The notes under the pieces are model-generated. The model saw only the letters and a list, made by a program, of their open reading frames with translations. It did not search any database and had not been told where the DNA came from. A DNA stretch of 7,758 bases from HGM13006 sp963650135 (GTDB taxonomy: Bacteria > Bacillota > Clostridia > Oscillospirales > Oscillospiraceae): the NCBI GenBank assembly GCA_963650135.1, contig CAVJLG010000108.1, forward strand, positions 1 to 7,758. Direction: 5' to 3'. A program made the position numbers and the translations under genes. This document shows, piece by piece, positions 1 to 6,230 of this stretch (the first letter of the stretch is position 1; each line of letters starts with the position of its first letter).

Positions 1-2
1 GA

Positions 3-68
3 AAGTGTACTAAGCAGACACACTGTAAATCGTCTGCAAATCTTATTATACGAGGTGCTGACCCTTGA
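3..68 (+). CDS. Possible 3' end of an upstream conjugation gene (partial)
   Basis: A frame open from the window edge ends at a TGA (66-68) that overlaps the TTG start of the next gene in the arrangement TTGA, as in translationally coupled genes. In conjugative elements with this kind of VirB4, a small PrgI-family membrane protein commonly lies directly upstream. Only about 21 codons are visible and they carry no recognisable motif, so the identity rests on context alone. Confidence 0.22.
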   Translation, partial: KCTKQTHCKSSANLIIRGADP

Positions 69-1141
69 TTAAAACACTCCAAGCAGCCCAGAAGCAAGAG
101 AAGCTGAAAATGAAGCTGCCCAAATCCGTCCAGCAGGCCATTCCCATTCAGCGGCTCTGGCAGGACGGCACCTTCCAGTTTGGTAGCAAGTTCTCCCAGA
201 CCGTTCGGTTCTCGGACATCAACTATGCCATTGCCAGCAAGGCGGACAAGACCCAGATGTTTCTGGGCTACTCTGAACTTCTCAACGCCCTTGACACCGG
301 GGCTGCCACCAAGATCACCATTCACAACCGGCGCATGAACCGCCAGGACTTCGCCCGAACCACCCTGTTGCCCATGCACCAGGATCATCTGGACAGCTAC
401 CGCCGGGAATACAACCAGATTTTGTCCAACGAGAAGTACATCGGCAACGCACTCTTTCAAAAGACCTATACCCTCGATTTTATCAGCAAGAAGGTGTGCA
501 AAAACAACGGCGATCTTCCCATGGTCTTAATTGAGCATCACCACCCGGCAATCATCTCTCATGGGCTGTTCCAGCAGGTGCAGTCGGAGCGAACACGCCG
601 CAGCCTTCAAAAACGCAAGCGCTCAAGAAAAACCAAGATTGCTACTCGGAAATTCTCCGGCAAATACGCTTTGTCTGACCGACTGATCTGTGGTGAATGC
701 GGCAGTATCTATCGGCACTGTGTTTGGAATGTATCCGGTGTCCGCAGAACAGTATGGCGCTGCTGCTCCCGACTGGAGTTTGGGAAAGCCTACTGCCACC
801 GTTCTCCAACCATAGAAGAAGCCGCACTCCATCGCAGTATTGTTTCCGCCATCAATCAGTACATTGAAAAGCAGCGGAAATCGCCAGCCAAAACTCCGCC
901 GCCCAAGCCTCTGATAACAGATGCTATGAATTACAGTCGGCATATCTCGGAGATGCAGTCCGATGCCCAGCAGTTTCAGTTCAATGAAATTAAGAGTTGG
1001 CTTTCCGCACACCGGGACGGCATTCAATGCTATGACGATCAAGCAGTGCGCCTGCTGGTGCAGAAAATTACGGTGGTCAGTAAGGATATGATTTCTGTGA
1101 AGTTCTATGGCAGACGTGGGAAAATTGTTGTGATACTATAA
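65..1141 (+). CDS. Chimeric ORF: VirB4-type ATPase N-terminus fused to C-terminal half of a large serine recombinase
   Basis: The start is TTG, with GAGGTG (52-57) seven bases upstream. Residues 1 to about 119 (KTLQAAQKQEK, a P-IQRLW stretch, DINYAIAS, and KITIHNRR through DSYRREYN) read as the N-terminus of the VirB4-like conjugation ATPase of clostridial integrative elements. The Walker motifs, which lie much further on in VirB4, are absent. From about residue 120 (SNEKYIGNALFQKTYT) the protein reads as the recombinase domain of a large serine recombinase. A zinc ribbon follows, with C209 and C212, then C233 or C234, and C244, and then a short C-terminal strand region (to 358). The catalytic N-terminal resolvase domain with its serine is missing. 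Neither half should keep its original activity, although the DNA-binding part could still fold. It is most simply a deletion or recombination product, or less interestingly an assembly join. The family calls come from remembered motifs, not a search. Confidence 0.8.
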   Translation: MIKTLQAAQKQEKLKMKLPKSVQQAIPIQRLWQDGTFQFGSKFSQTVRFSDINYAIASKADKTQMFLGYSELLNALDTGAATKITIHNRRMNRQDFARTTLLPMHQDHLDSYRREYNQILSNEKYIGNALFQKTYTLDFISKKVCKNNGDLPMVLIEHHHPAIISHGLFQQVQSERTRRSLQKRKRSRKTKIATRKFSGKYALSDRLICGECGSIYRHCVWNVSGVRRTVWRCCSRLEFGKAYCHRSPTIEEAALHRSIVSAINQYIEKQRKSPAKTPPPKPLITDAMNYSRHISEMQSDAQQFQFNEIKSWLSAHRDGIQCYDDQAVRLLVQKITVVSKDMISVKFYGRRGKIVVIL

Positions 1142-1144
1142 TAG

Positions 1145-1186
1145 CCCTATCCGCAAGTGCAGTATGGCACTGTATTTGCGGATGGG
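1145..1186 (+). terminator. Hairpin downstream of the chimeric ORF, weak terminator
   Basis: Arms ATCCGCAA (1149-1156) and TTGCGGAT (1176-1183) pair perfectly. They extend outward with CCC/GGG past a one-base bulge, and an inner GTGC/GCAC stem forms within the loop. Only a short T run (ACTTTT) follows, so termination would be modest. It begins four bases after the ORF's stop codon, where a terminator is expected. Confidence 0.5.
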
Positions 1187-1246
1187 ACTTTTGCTTTCAA
1201 CCTATCCCAAACTCTCTTCCCATACAAAACATTACTGTGCTTTTAC

Positions 1247-1275
1247 TTGCTTTTTTTCTTCATTCCGTATATAAT
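1247..1275 (+). promoter_or_regulatory. Sigma-A-type promoter of the nucleotidyltransferase/HTH pair
   Basis: TTGCTT (1247-1252) and a consensus TATAAT (1270-1275) are separated by exactly 17 bases, in an AT-rich gap before the gene at 1315. The predicted transcript start at about 1282 falls inside the palindrome that follows. Confidence 0.6.
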
Positions 1276-1277
1276 TC

Positions 1278-1295
1278 TAGTATTCAGTAATACTA
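1278..1295. promoter_or_regulatory. Perfect palindrome at the transcription start, candidate operator
   Basis: TAGTATT (1278-1284) and AATACTA (1289-1295) are perfect 7-base inverted arms around a CAGT spacer. The site begins three bases after the -10 element and covers the predicted start of transcription, the usual place for an autorepressor. The helix-turn-helix-like second gene of this operon is the obvious candidate to bind it. That link is inference from position and symmetry. Confidence 0.5.
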
Positions 1296-1314
1296 TTATT
1301 GAAAGAGTGATATT

Positions 1315-1839
1315 ATGCTTTTAGATGATATTCGCCAGCGTCTTTTGCAGTTAGACGAAGATGCTGATTTAATGTTCGAAGAAGATCAACACTTCATTTG
1401 CATTATTGTCGGGGGAAGTGCCTTTGCGCTGCTAGGTTACTCCACAAGAGCTACCCATGACATTGATATGCTGAGAGCCAGCCCTGAACTAAACTCGCTG
1501 CTTCAAAAATACGATATGAACACTAATGTTCAGGCTTATCTTGACAATTTCCCTGATGACTGCTGGGAACGTCTCCAGCCCATTCCTCTTAAAACTCAGC
1601 GAATCAGCTTTTACACTCTTTCGCTGGAGGATCTGGTTGTTTCCAAGCTTGCTGCGTGGCGCGGTCAAGACATTGCCGATATCAGTTCTGCCGAGGTTAT
1701 TCGCTCTATTGACTGGGATCAATTATCCAAATCCGCTGATATCCTTCGTCAGGGTATGCTGAATGAGCGGACTCGCTCAGAATTCGACTATGCTTTTCAA
1801 ACTTATTGGGAGAAATACCATGAGACAACTAACCTTTAA
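1315..1839 (+). CDS. AbiEii/MNT-like (DUF6036-type) nucleotidyltransferase, putative toxin
   Basis: This 174-residue protein has the nucleotidyltransferase signature GGS (33-35) followed by the metal-binding pair in HDID (D49, D51). Downstream, SLEDLVVSKLAAWRGQDIAD (103-122, with K111, R116, D119 and D122) matches the conserved second half of AbiEii-like and DUF6036 proteins, where these residues line the active site. Proteins of this kind transfer nucleotides to a target and act as toxins in several toxin-antitoxin and abortive-infection systems; the target here is unknown. The gene has its own promoter and palindrome and overlaps the next gene by 20 bases, so the two are surely co-expressed. 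The ATG at 1315 is preceded by a purine-rich but weak ribosome site (GAAAGAGTGA, 1301-1310). Base composition is more AT-rich than in the metabolic genes further on, in keeping with acquired DNA. The fold family is fairly secure; toxicity is inferred. Confidence 0.75.
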   Translation: MLLDDIRQRLLQLDEDADLMFEEDQHFICIIVGGSAFALLGYSTRATHDIDMLRASPELNSLLQKYDMNTNVQAYLDNFPDDCWERLQPIPLKTQRISFYTLSLEDLVVSKLAAWRGQDIADISSAEVIRSIDWDQLSKSADILRQGMLNERTRSEFDYAFQTYWEKYHETTNL

Positions 1840-2374
1840 GTCTTTCCTATCAGATTACCTGCAATCTCTTTCCGCGCAGGCTACTTCCGCCCCATTTCGG
1901 CTTGCAAAAGAACTAGATACACAGCCCCGGCTGCTGGCCCCGTTGTGCCTATATGCAGCACATACGCTCAGTAACGCACAGTTAAACCGTCTCCGCCAGC
2001 AGCATCCAAGCATCGATGACGAATTCACGAAACATCCTTTTCTGTCTCGGCCACTCGCTCTTCTTCCGACTGCGCTAGAAACTCTCGATAGCATGGACGC
2101 TTATCGGAAGTGCTGGAACTCCTATGTCTCCGTCCGTGACAAAAAGCTGCACGAGCTGCATACCAAGCAGCTTATGGCAAAGAAAATCAATACGCTCCAG
2201 CAGCAATACGGGATCTCTAATTATCAGGTGTACAAAAATCTTGAGTTGAACCCCGGCAATATCAATGCCTTTTTAGCACACGCAGATGGTTCTAAGGTCA
2301 GCTTGGATACTGCCAGAAGAATACTCTATTATGTCCGTTCTTGTGGAAACACACCGGAAAATAGCTTATTCTAA
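1820..2374 (+). CDS. HTH-domain protein paired with the nucleotidyltransferase, putative antitoxin/regulator
   Basis: The ATG at 1820 is chosen because GGGAG (1808-1812) lies seven bases upstream and the product then starts naturally as MRQLTFKSFL, giving 184 residues. A longer in-frame start at 1763 would sit deep inside the preceding gene and has no comparable site. Residues about 118-172 (AKKINTLQQQYGISNYQVYK through SLDTARRILYYV) look like a helix-turn-helix domain of Xre-like layout. The N-terminal two thirds are predicted mostly helical, with no family I can name. The 20-base overlap with the nucleotidyltransferase gene implies translational coupling. By position it would be the antitoxin and the repressor of the palindrome at 1278-1295. 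If this is a toxin-antitoxin pair, the order is toxin first, unlike abiE, where the regulator gene comes first. No signal peptide or membrane segment is apparent. Confidence 0.6.
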   Translation: MRQLTFKSFLSDYLQSLSAQATSAPFRLAKELDTQPRLLAPLCLYAAHTLSNAQLNRLRQQHPSIDDEFTKHPFLSRPLALLPTALETLDSMDAYRKCWNSYVSVRDKKLHELHTKQLMAKKINTLQQQYGISNYQVYKNLELNPGNINAFLAHADGSKVSLDTARRILYYVRSCGNTPENSLF

Positions 2375-2384
2375 GAAGAATCTG

Positions 2385-2408
2385 TGATATCTTTTTTGTC
2401 CTGTATAG
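2385..2408. repeat. Copy 1 of a 24-nt direct repeat
   Basis: The stretch beginning TGATATCT and ending TTGTCCTGTATAG recurs at 2559-2582 with one mismatch (23 of 24). Both copies lie directly upstream of an intrinsic terminator hairpin. Confidence 0.75.
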
Positions 2409-2412
2409 CCCA

Positions 2413-2453
2413 CGTCGTCGCGGACTTCGTATCGTTCGCGACGGCGTTTTTTT
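2413..2453 (+). terminator. Intrinsic terminator after the nucleotidyltransferase/HTH operon
   Basis: CGTCGTCGCG (2413-2422) pairs with CGCGACGGCG (2437-2446), a 10-bp stem with one G-U pair and a 14-base loop. A run of seven T follows (2447-2453). It lies 38 bases past the HTH gene's stop codon. Confidence 0.8.
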
Positions 2454-2488
2454 ACGCCATCGCTCATTCACTTCGTCGCTCCTCCTTT

Positions 2489-2540
2489 CCAATCGCAACC
2501 CGCTGCGCTGGGCTTGCGATTGGTATGCGCCTGCGGGCGC
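2489..2540. repeat. GC-rich double hairpin, REP-like palindromic element
   Basis: CCAATCGCAA (2489-2498) and TTGCGATTGG (2514-2523) are perfect 10-bp arms around a GC-rich loop that can add a CCC/GGG pairing. A second hairpin, GCGCC-TGCG-GGCGC (2527-2540), starts four bases later. No T run follows, so these are not ordinary terminators. Such paired GC hairpins between operons resemble dispersed REP/MITE-like elements. Whether this one recurs in the genome cannot be seen here. Confidence 0.5.
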
Positions 2541-2558
2541 GGGTTTAATGGTATTGAA

Positions 2559-2582
2559 TGATATCTATTTTGTCCTGTATAG
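2559..2582. repeat. Copy 2 of the 24-nt direct repeat
   Basis: It matches 2385-2408 at 23 of 24 positions, the only change being A for T at the ninth base. The start-to-start distance is 174 bases. It too runs straight into a terminator hairpin. Confidence 0.75.
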
Positions 2583-2584
2583 TC

Positions 2585-2622
2585 ATCCCCGTGGAATCAT
2601 AGGATTCCACGGGGATTTTTTT
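2585..2622 (+). terminator. Strong intrinsic terminator-like hairpin
   Basis: ATCCCCGTGGAATC (2585-2598) and GATTCCACGGGGAT (2603-2616) form a perfect 14-bp stem with a four-base loop ATAG, followed by T through 2622. No gene lies between it and the previous terminator, so it is either a back-up or the relic of a lost gene. Confidence 0.75.
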
Positions 2623-2817
2623 GTTCCATTGCAGTCATTTCAATAATGGCGAAATGCACAATTAACTTTTTCGTATTTATGCAATTTGACATTGTGAGAT
2701 CATCCGTTTTGTCCTAATATTGAGCTATCAGGAAACCTTATATGGAGTTGCCCAATGGGCGATATAAATTCCAACGAAATACAATCGAAAAATCCACAAA
2801 TAGAAAGGAACCTATCC

Positions 2818-3579
2818 ATGAAACAGCTCAATGAAAAAGTCGCAATTATCACCGGATGCGGTCAGGGCATCGGCAAGGGTGTCGCACTATGTATGGCAAA
2901 GCGGGGCGTGCGGGTAGCATGCATTGGCCGCCGCCTTGGTCCGGTGGAGCAGACCGCCAAAGAGATCGAAGAACTGGGCAGTCAGGCCATTGCAATTTCC
3001 TGCGACACCTCTGATCGGGACGGGGTCATGGCTGCGGTAAAGAAAACTGTGGAGACCTTTGGTTCTGTGGATATTCTTATCAACAATGCCCAGAGCCTGC
3101 CCCCTTCGGCGCCGGTGGAGGATACGCTGTATGAGAGCATGTACCTGGCATGGTCTACCGGCACCATTGGCAGCCTGAACTTCATGCAGGCCTGCTTCCC
3201 CTATATGAAGGAGCAGGGGGAGGGCCGGATTATCAATTTTGCATCCGCCACCGGTATGTTTGGCTATGCCGGTCAGTTGGCCTATGCCAGCAATAAGGAG
3301 TCCATTCGCGGCCTGACCAAAATTGCCGCAAAAGAGTGGGCAAAATACGGAATCACGGTCAACGTGTGTCTGCCCGGTGCAGAGTCTCCTGCTGCAAAGG
3401 CATGGAAAGAGAAATTCCCGGACCTCTATGAGAAGCAGATGGAGCAGCTCCCCATGCATCGGCTGGGCGATCCCGAAACGGATATCGGCGCAGCCCTGAC
3501 CTTCCTGGCCGGGCCGGACAGCAAGTTCTATTCCGGACAGAGCTTCATTCTGGATGGCGCCAACAGCATTATGCCTTGA
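2818..3579 (+). CDS. Short-chain dehydrogenase/reductase (SDR family oxidoreductase)
   Basis: This 253-residue classical SDR uses NAD(P)H to oxidise or reduce a hydroxyl/keto group in the cytosol. Visible are the Rossmann motif TGCGQGIG (12-19), GRR (37-39) after the second strand, where arginines usually favour NADP, NNA (89-91), the catalytic serine S143 in NFASATG, and Y156 and K160 in YASNK. It ends with GQSFILDGANSIMP, typical for the family. Two positions are unusual: NNAQ replaces NNAG, and the place of the fourth catalytic residue (Asn) is Gly (TGTIGS, near 115). I chose ATG 2818 because AAGGA (2805-2809) is correctly spaced and the protein then starts seven residues before the first strand. 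ATG 2755 also has a GGAG site but would add an AT-rich 21-residue tail. The gene converges on the lactonase operon and may share its pathway. The substrate is unknown. Confidence 0.88.
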   Translation: MKQLNEKVAIITGCGQGIGKGVALCMAKRGVRVACIGRRLGPVEQTAKEIEELGSQAIAISCDTSDRDGVMAAVKKTVETFGSVDILINNAQSLPPSAPVEDTLYESMYLAWSTGTIGSLNFMQACFPYMKEQGEGRIINFASATGMFGYAGQLAYASNKESIRGLTKIAAKEWAKYGITVNVCLPGAESPAAKAWKEKFPDLYEKQMEQLPMHRLGDPETDIGAALTFLAGPDSKFYSGQSFILDGANSIMP

Positions 3580-3608
3580 TTGGTTCCGCGGTTTAATATG
3601 AAAATAAC

Positions 3609-3643
3609 AAATAGGGATGCTGCATTTGCAGCATCCCTATTTT
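3609..3643. terminator. Bidirectional terminator between convergent units
   Basis: AAATAGGGATGCTGC (3609-3623) and GCAGCATCCCTATTT (3628-3642) form a perfect 15-bp stem with loop ATTT. The A/T ends of the stem give a short T run on each strand. It lies between the SDR gene and the end of the opposing operon, so it can serve both. Confidence 0.8.
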
Positions 3644-3686
3644 CGCTCTAAAATAAAATCAAGTCTGTGCCAGTCTCAAAACTCCA

Positions 3687-5390
3687 TTACCGTGCAAGAT
3701 AACGATCGTAGGCAGCCTGCTTCAGAGAAATCAGGGTGTCAGGGTTCATACTATACAGGGTTTCCACAAACTCGTCATAGGTATCCAGAGACTCGGTGCC
3801 CATGATATAGCCCATAATCTTGGTGTTTGCAAGGGTAATCATATCGCTGCTGATGGAAGAATACTCAGTAGATTCCTCGGTACTCATCGTGCCATGATAG
3901 ACATTTGCCTCACTGCGGTTGGAGCGCCAGATGTCATACATCACCTTTTCCGTCTCCAAGGAGAAGGAAGCGGTTGTCCGCTCGTCGCTCTCATCAAAGC
4001 CAACGCCATAATAAGAGGTATACAGGCCCAGTGCATTCTTATAGGACAGTCCATCAGGATTGTTCAGCAGGAAATCGGTGTAAGCAATGCTGCCGTCGGC
4101 GTTCTTGTTATAGGTAACGCCCTCTTCACCGTAGTTGCAAGCATAGAAGCCTTCGTCAGTGAAATACCAGTTGAGGTACTTAATGGCCTCTTCGGGATAT
4201 TCGCACTGTGCTGCAACTGCCATACCGCCGCTTGCCGTGATGCTGCGGCTGTCGCCCAGGGTGATGGTTTCCGTACCGGTTTTGGTTACGTCCGCCATGC
4301 AGGCAAGCACGAAATTCTCATCGTCTACCGTGCCGGCATAGGAAGCGCTGAAGCTTGCTGCGCGGGTTGCAAACAGAGCAGTTTCGCCTGCTACCATCCA
4401 GCTGTCGGGGACGCCGGGGTTGGAAGCGCTCAGGAACTCATCGTTAAACAGGCCAGCCTCATACCAGCTATGTACCAGCTCCAGATATTCCTTGTAGCCG
4501 TCCAGGGTATAGCTCATGATGACGTTGCCCTCATCATCTACCTGCCAGGGAAGGTCATTCATATCGGGGGTTGCTACGCCAAAGCCGCCGGTCAGAATCG
4601 AGTAGTTGCTCATAAAGCCGGTGCTCAGGAAGCTGACGGTGTTCGGGGTATTGTACTCATTATGCAGGGCAGTAAGTACCTCAGTGAGCTCATCATAGGT
4701 GGTAGGTGTCTTCAGGTTCAGTGCATCCAGCCAGTCCTGGCGAATGCCCAGCATGCTGTTGGGAAGCTGGAATCTGCCACGCATGGTAACGAGCTTACCG
4801 GTATCCGAGGTGATTTCCTTTGCAAAGGCCTCGTCGCTCTGATACAGGGCGTAGAAATCAGGGGCGTCGGTGGGGAGATAGTCCGTCAGGTCCAGGAACA
4901 GCTCCTGCTCGATCAAGTAATCGATGCTATAGTAGTTATCGGGGGTCAGCACCAGATCGGGAATATCGCCGGAGCTGAGCATAATGGTGATATTATCCGT
5001 GTAGGTGTCCACATTGGAAATATTCCAGTCCACAGAAACATTGGTCTTTTCCTCAGCAGTTACCTGGGCGTATTCCTGGCTCAGGTCTTCCTGGTAAGAA
5101 ACCAGCACAGGCTCCTGGGGTGCCACGCCTGTCAGGTGGATGGTTTCTTCAGAAACAGGATAGAGTGCAGAGGAATCTACCTTTTCCACGGTGGAAGTCT
5201 CTTCTACGTCCGATGCGGCGTCCGTTTCAGCAGGCGCTGCATCAGTTGCTTCGGGTGCCGCTGCCTCAGAGGTAGCGGTAGTTTCCGATTTGTCTGCGCC
5301 AGAACTGCTGGAATTCCCCGTTGAACCGCATGCGGTGAACATGGCGATTACCATAGCAAGTGCCAAAATCAGGCTCAAGTGTTTTTTCAT
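3687..5390 (-). CDS. Extracellular solute-binding lipoprotein (LplA/LipO-like, ABC transporter)
   Basis: This 567-residue protein begins with a lipoprotein signal peptide (KKH, a hydrophobic stretch, lipobox FTAC with C21 as the lipid-attached residue). A Ser/Thr/Ala/Glu-rich linker (about 22-70) holds the domain off the membrane. The rest reads as a family 1 solute-binding protein of the large Firmicute kind: VDWNISNVDTYTDNITIMLS, GDIPDLVL, LFLDLTDYLP, GIRQDWLDALNLKTPTTYDE, and a C-terminus ending in MNPDTLISLKQAAYDRYLAR. It would capture a small molecule, often a sugar or glycoside in this group, and pass it to an ABC permease. A very good ribosome site, AAAAGGAGG (5406-5398), is seven bases from ATG. 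It is the last gene of the minus-strand unit, 46 bases after the NTF2-like gene. No permease or ATPase gene is in the window, so its transporter partners must lie elsewhere. Confidence 0.88.
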   Translation of the reverse strand: MKKHLSLILALAMVIAMFTACGSTGNSSSSGADKSETTATSEAAAPEATDAAPAETDAASDVEETSTVEKVDSSALYPVSEETIHLTGVAPQEPVLVSYQEDLSQEYAQVTAEEKTNVSVDWNISNVDTYTDNITIMLSSGDIPDLVLTPDNYYSIDYLIEQELFLDLTDYLPTDAPDFYALYQSDEAFAKEITSDTGKLVTMRGRFQLPNSMLGIRQDWLDALNLKTPTTYDELTEVLTALHNEYNTPNTVSFLSTGFMSNYSILTGGFGVATPDMNDLPWQVDDEGNVIMSYTLDGYKEYLELVHSWYEAGLFNDEFLSASNPGVPDSWMVAGETALFATRAASFSASYAGTVDDENFVLACMADVTKTGTETITLGDSRSITASGGMAVAAQCEYPEEAIKYLNWYFTDEGFYACNYGEEGVTYNKNADGSIAYTDFLLNNPDGLSYKNALGLYTSYYGVGFDESDERTTASFSLETEKVMYDIWRSNRSEANVYHGTMSTEESTEYSSISSDMITLANTKIMGYIMGTESLDTYDEFVETLYSMNPDTLISLKQAAYDRYLAR

Positions 5391-5436
5391 TGTCTTTCCT
5401 CCTTTTGATTATACCCGTATGGGATGAACTACATCG

Positions 5437-6228
5437 TTAAGGCATCATTGGCCAGGTGAACGTGGTATCCATGGTTTCATAGGGCTCCGGCGGCTCGGGA
5501 CAAAGGACCGGCGCTGCATCCACGGTATACTGCCAGTGCTGGGTGGTAGGTACGTCGGCATTGTTCTCCGGCGGCTCGTCCGGACCATAGGGCACATTCT
5601 TGGTATAGATGGCCTCAATCCCCAGTCCGTCGATTGCAAACCGCTTTTCGGCATATGTCACCCAGTTTTCATCATAGGGGCAGCGGAATACGTCATATGC
5701 ATGGAGATGCCAGATCTTCCATCCAGTCGTCTCTCGGATGAATTCAATCTCAAACTTCTGCCACATCCACTCTGCCTTAAATTTCTTTCCATCGGCGGTG
5801 GTACTGGTGAGAAGTTTGCGCTGCTCATAGCCCTCCACCGGCACAGGACCCAAATCTCCGGCGTCTGTTTCCACGCCGATGCTCATCCAAACGCCCTTTG
5901 CCGTTTTGCCGTCTCCGGCAATTTCGATGGCGGGGGTTGTCATGGTGTGCATATGGAACCGGCCCGGTACAATGTCCTTCTGATAATAGGTTTTTACCTT
6001 GCGAAGGCCCCGATAAACGCCGGAAGCACCAAATTCATTGGAAACGGTAGATACCTCATGGGCCCACAGCTCGTCTACAATGCGCTCGCCCAGGCCAGCC
6101 GCGAAATAATACTGATATCTGGAAACCAGGTTTTCAATCAAATCCCGATCTCTGTTTCTCTCGCATACTTCCCGCAGCTGACGAACCTCTGCCTGAAGCG
6201 CTTCTATTACTTTCTCAATCTGATCCAT
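5437..6228 (-). CDS. SnoaL/NTF2-like domain protein with C-terminal extension
   Basis: This 263-residue cytosolic protein has three parts. Residues 1-31 form a heptad-patterned coiled coil (I4, I8, L11, V15, L18). Residues about 32-180 look like a SnoaL-like/NTF2 cone fold (IENLVSRYQYYFAAGL, then GRFHMHTMTTPAIEI, and WMWQKFEIEFIRETTGWKIW with HLHAYD). Residues about 181-263 are a Pro/Trp/Tyr-rich tail. NTF2-fold enzymes include dehydratases such as scytalone dehydratase and BaiE, isomerases and cyclases, usually using Tyr, His and Asp in the pocket. Y38, Y40, H92, H94, H174 and H176 are candidates here. The gene starts two bases after the lactonase gene's stop codon, and its ribosome site GGAGG (6240-6236) lies inside that gene's end, so the two are tightly coupled. 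Most relatives of this fold are much shorter. The reaction is unknown; a dehydratase or isomerase step on a product of the neighbouring enzymes is inference. Confidence 0.72.
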   Translation of the reverse strand: MDQIEKVIEALQAEVRQLREVCERNRDRDLIENLVSRYQYYFAAGLGERIVDELWAHEVSTVSNEFGASGVYRGLRKVKTYYQKDIVPGRFHMHTMTTPAIEIAGDGKTAKGVWMSIGVETDAGDLGPVPVEGYEQRKLLTSTTADGKKFKAEWMWQKFEIEFIRETTGWKIWHLHAYDVFRCPYDENWVTYAEKRFAIDGLGIEAIYTKNVPYGPDEPPENNADVPTTQHWQYTVDAAPVLCPEPPEPYETMDTTFTWPMMP

Positions 6229-6230
6229 TC

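Larger units (their letters stand above)
2375..2817. other. 443-bp intergenic region rich in hairpins and repeats
   Basis: No convincing gene was found on either strand. The region holds two copies of a 24-nt repeat, two strong terminators and a GC-rich double hairpin (2489-2540). From 2640 on it is AT-rich and must hold the SDR promoter. A perfect -35 hexamer TTGACA is present at 2686-2691, but no good -10 lies 16-18 bases downstream (the nearest, TAATAT at 2715-2720, is 23 bases away), so the promoter is unresolved. A third partial copy of the repeat core (TTTTGTCCT) occurs at 2707-2715. Confidence 0.7.

Noticed and set aside
14..37. Short inverted repeat GCAGAC/GTCTGC
   Set aside because: Six-base arms with a 12-base loop at the window edge are too weak to call a regulatory element.
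623..1042. Minus-strand ORF (139 codons) within the chimeric gene
   Set aside because: It is antisense to the recombinase zinc-ribbon region, whose plus-strand motifs are unmistakable.
1763..1819. Longer start for the HTH gene
   Set aside because: It lies entirely inside the nucleotidyltransferase gene without a comparable ribosome site, while GGGAG is correctly placed for ATG 1820.
2385..2622. CRISPR array
   Set aside because: There are only two full repeat copies, 174 bases apart, with terminators and no spacer structure. No cas gene is seen.
2755..2817. Longer SDR start at ATG 2755 with a GGAG site
   Set aside because: The added 21 residues are AT-rich and unlike SDR N-termini, and the ATG at 2818 has a good ribosome site and fits the family. 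It remains a possible alternative.
2887..3459. Minus-strand ORF (190 codons) opposite the SDR
   Set aside because: The SDR reads clearly on the other strand. This frame has Cys/His-rich random-looking sequence and no start signals.
3894..5324. Long plus-strand ORF (476 codons) opposite the solute-binding lipoprotein
   Set aside because: It is a shadow of the minus-strand gene. It has no ribosome site and a low-complexity composition without recognisable motifs, whereas the minus strand has a signal peptide, lipobox and family motifs.
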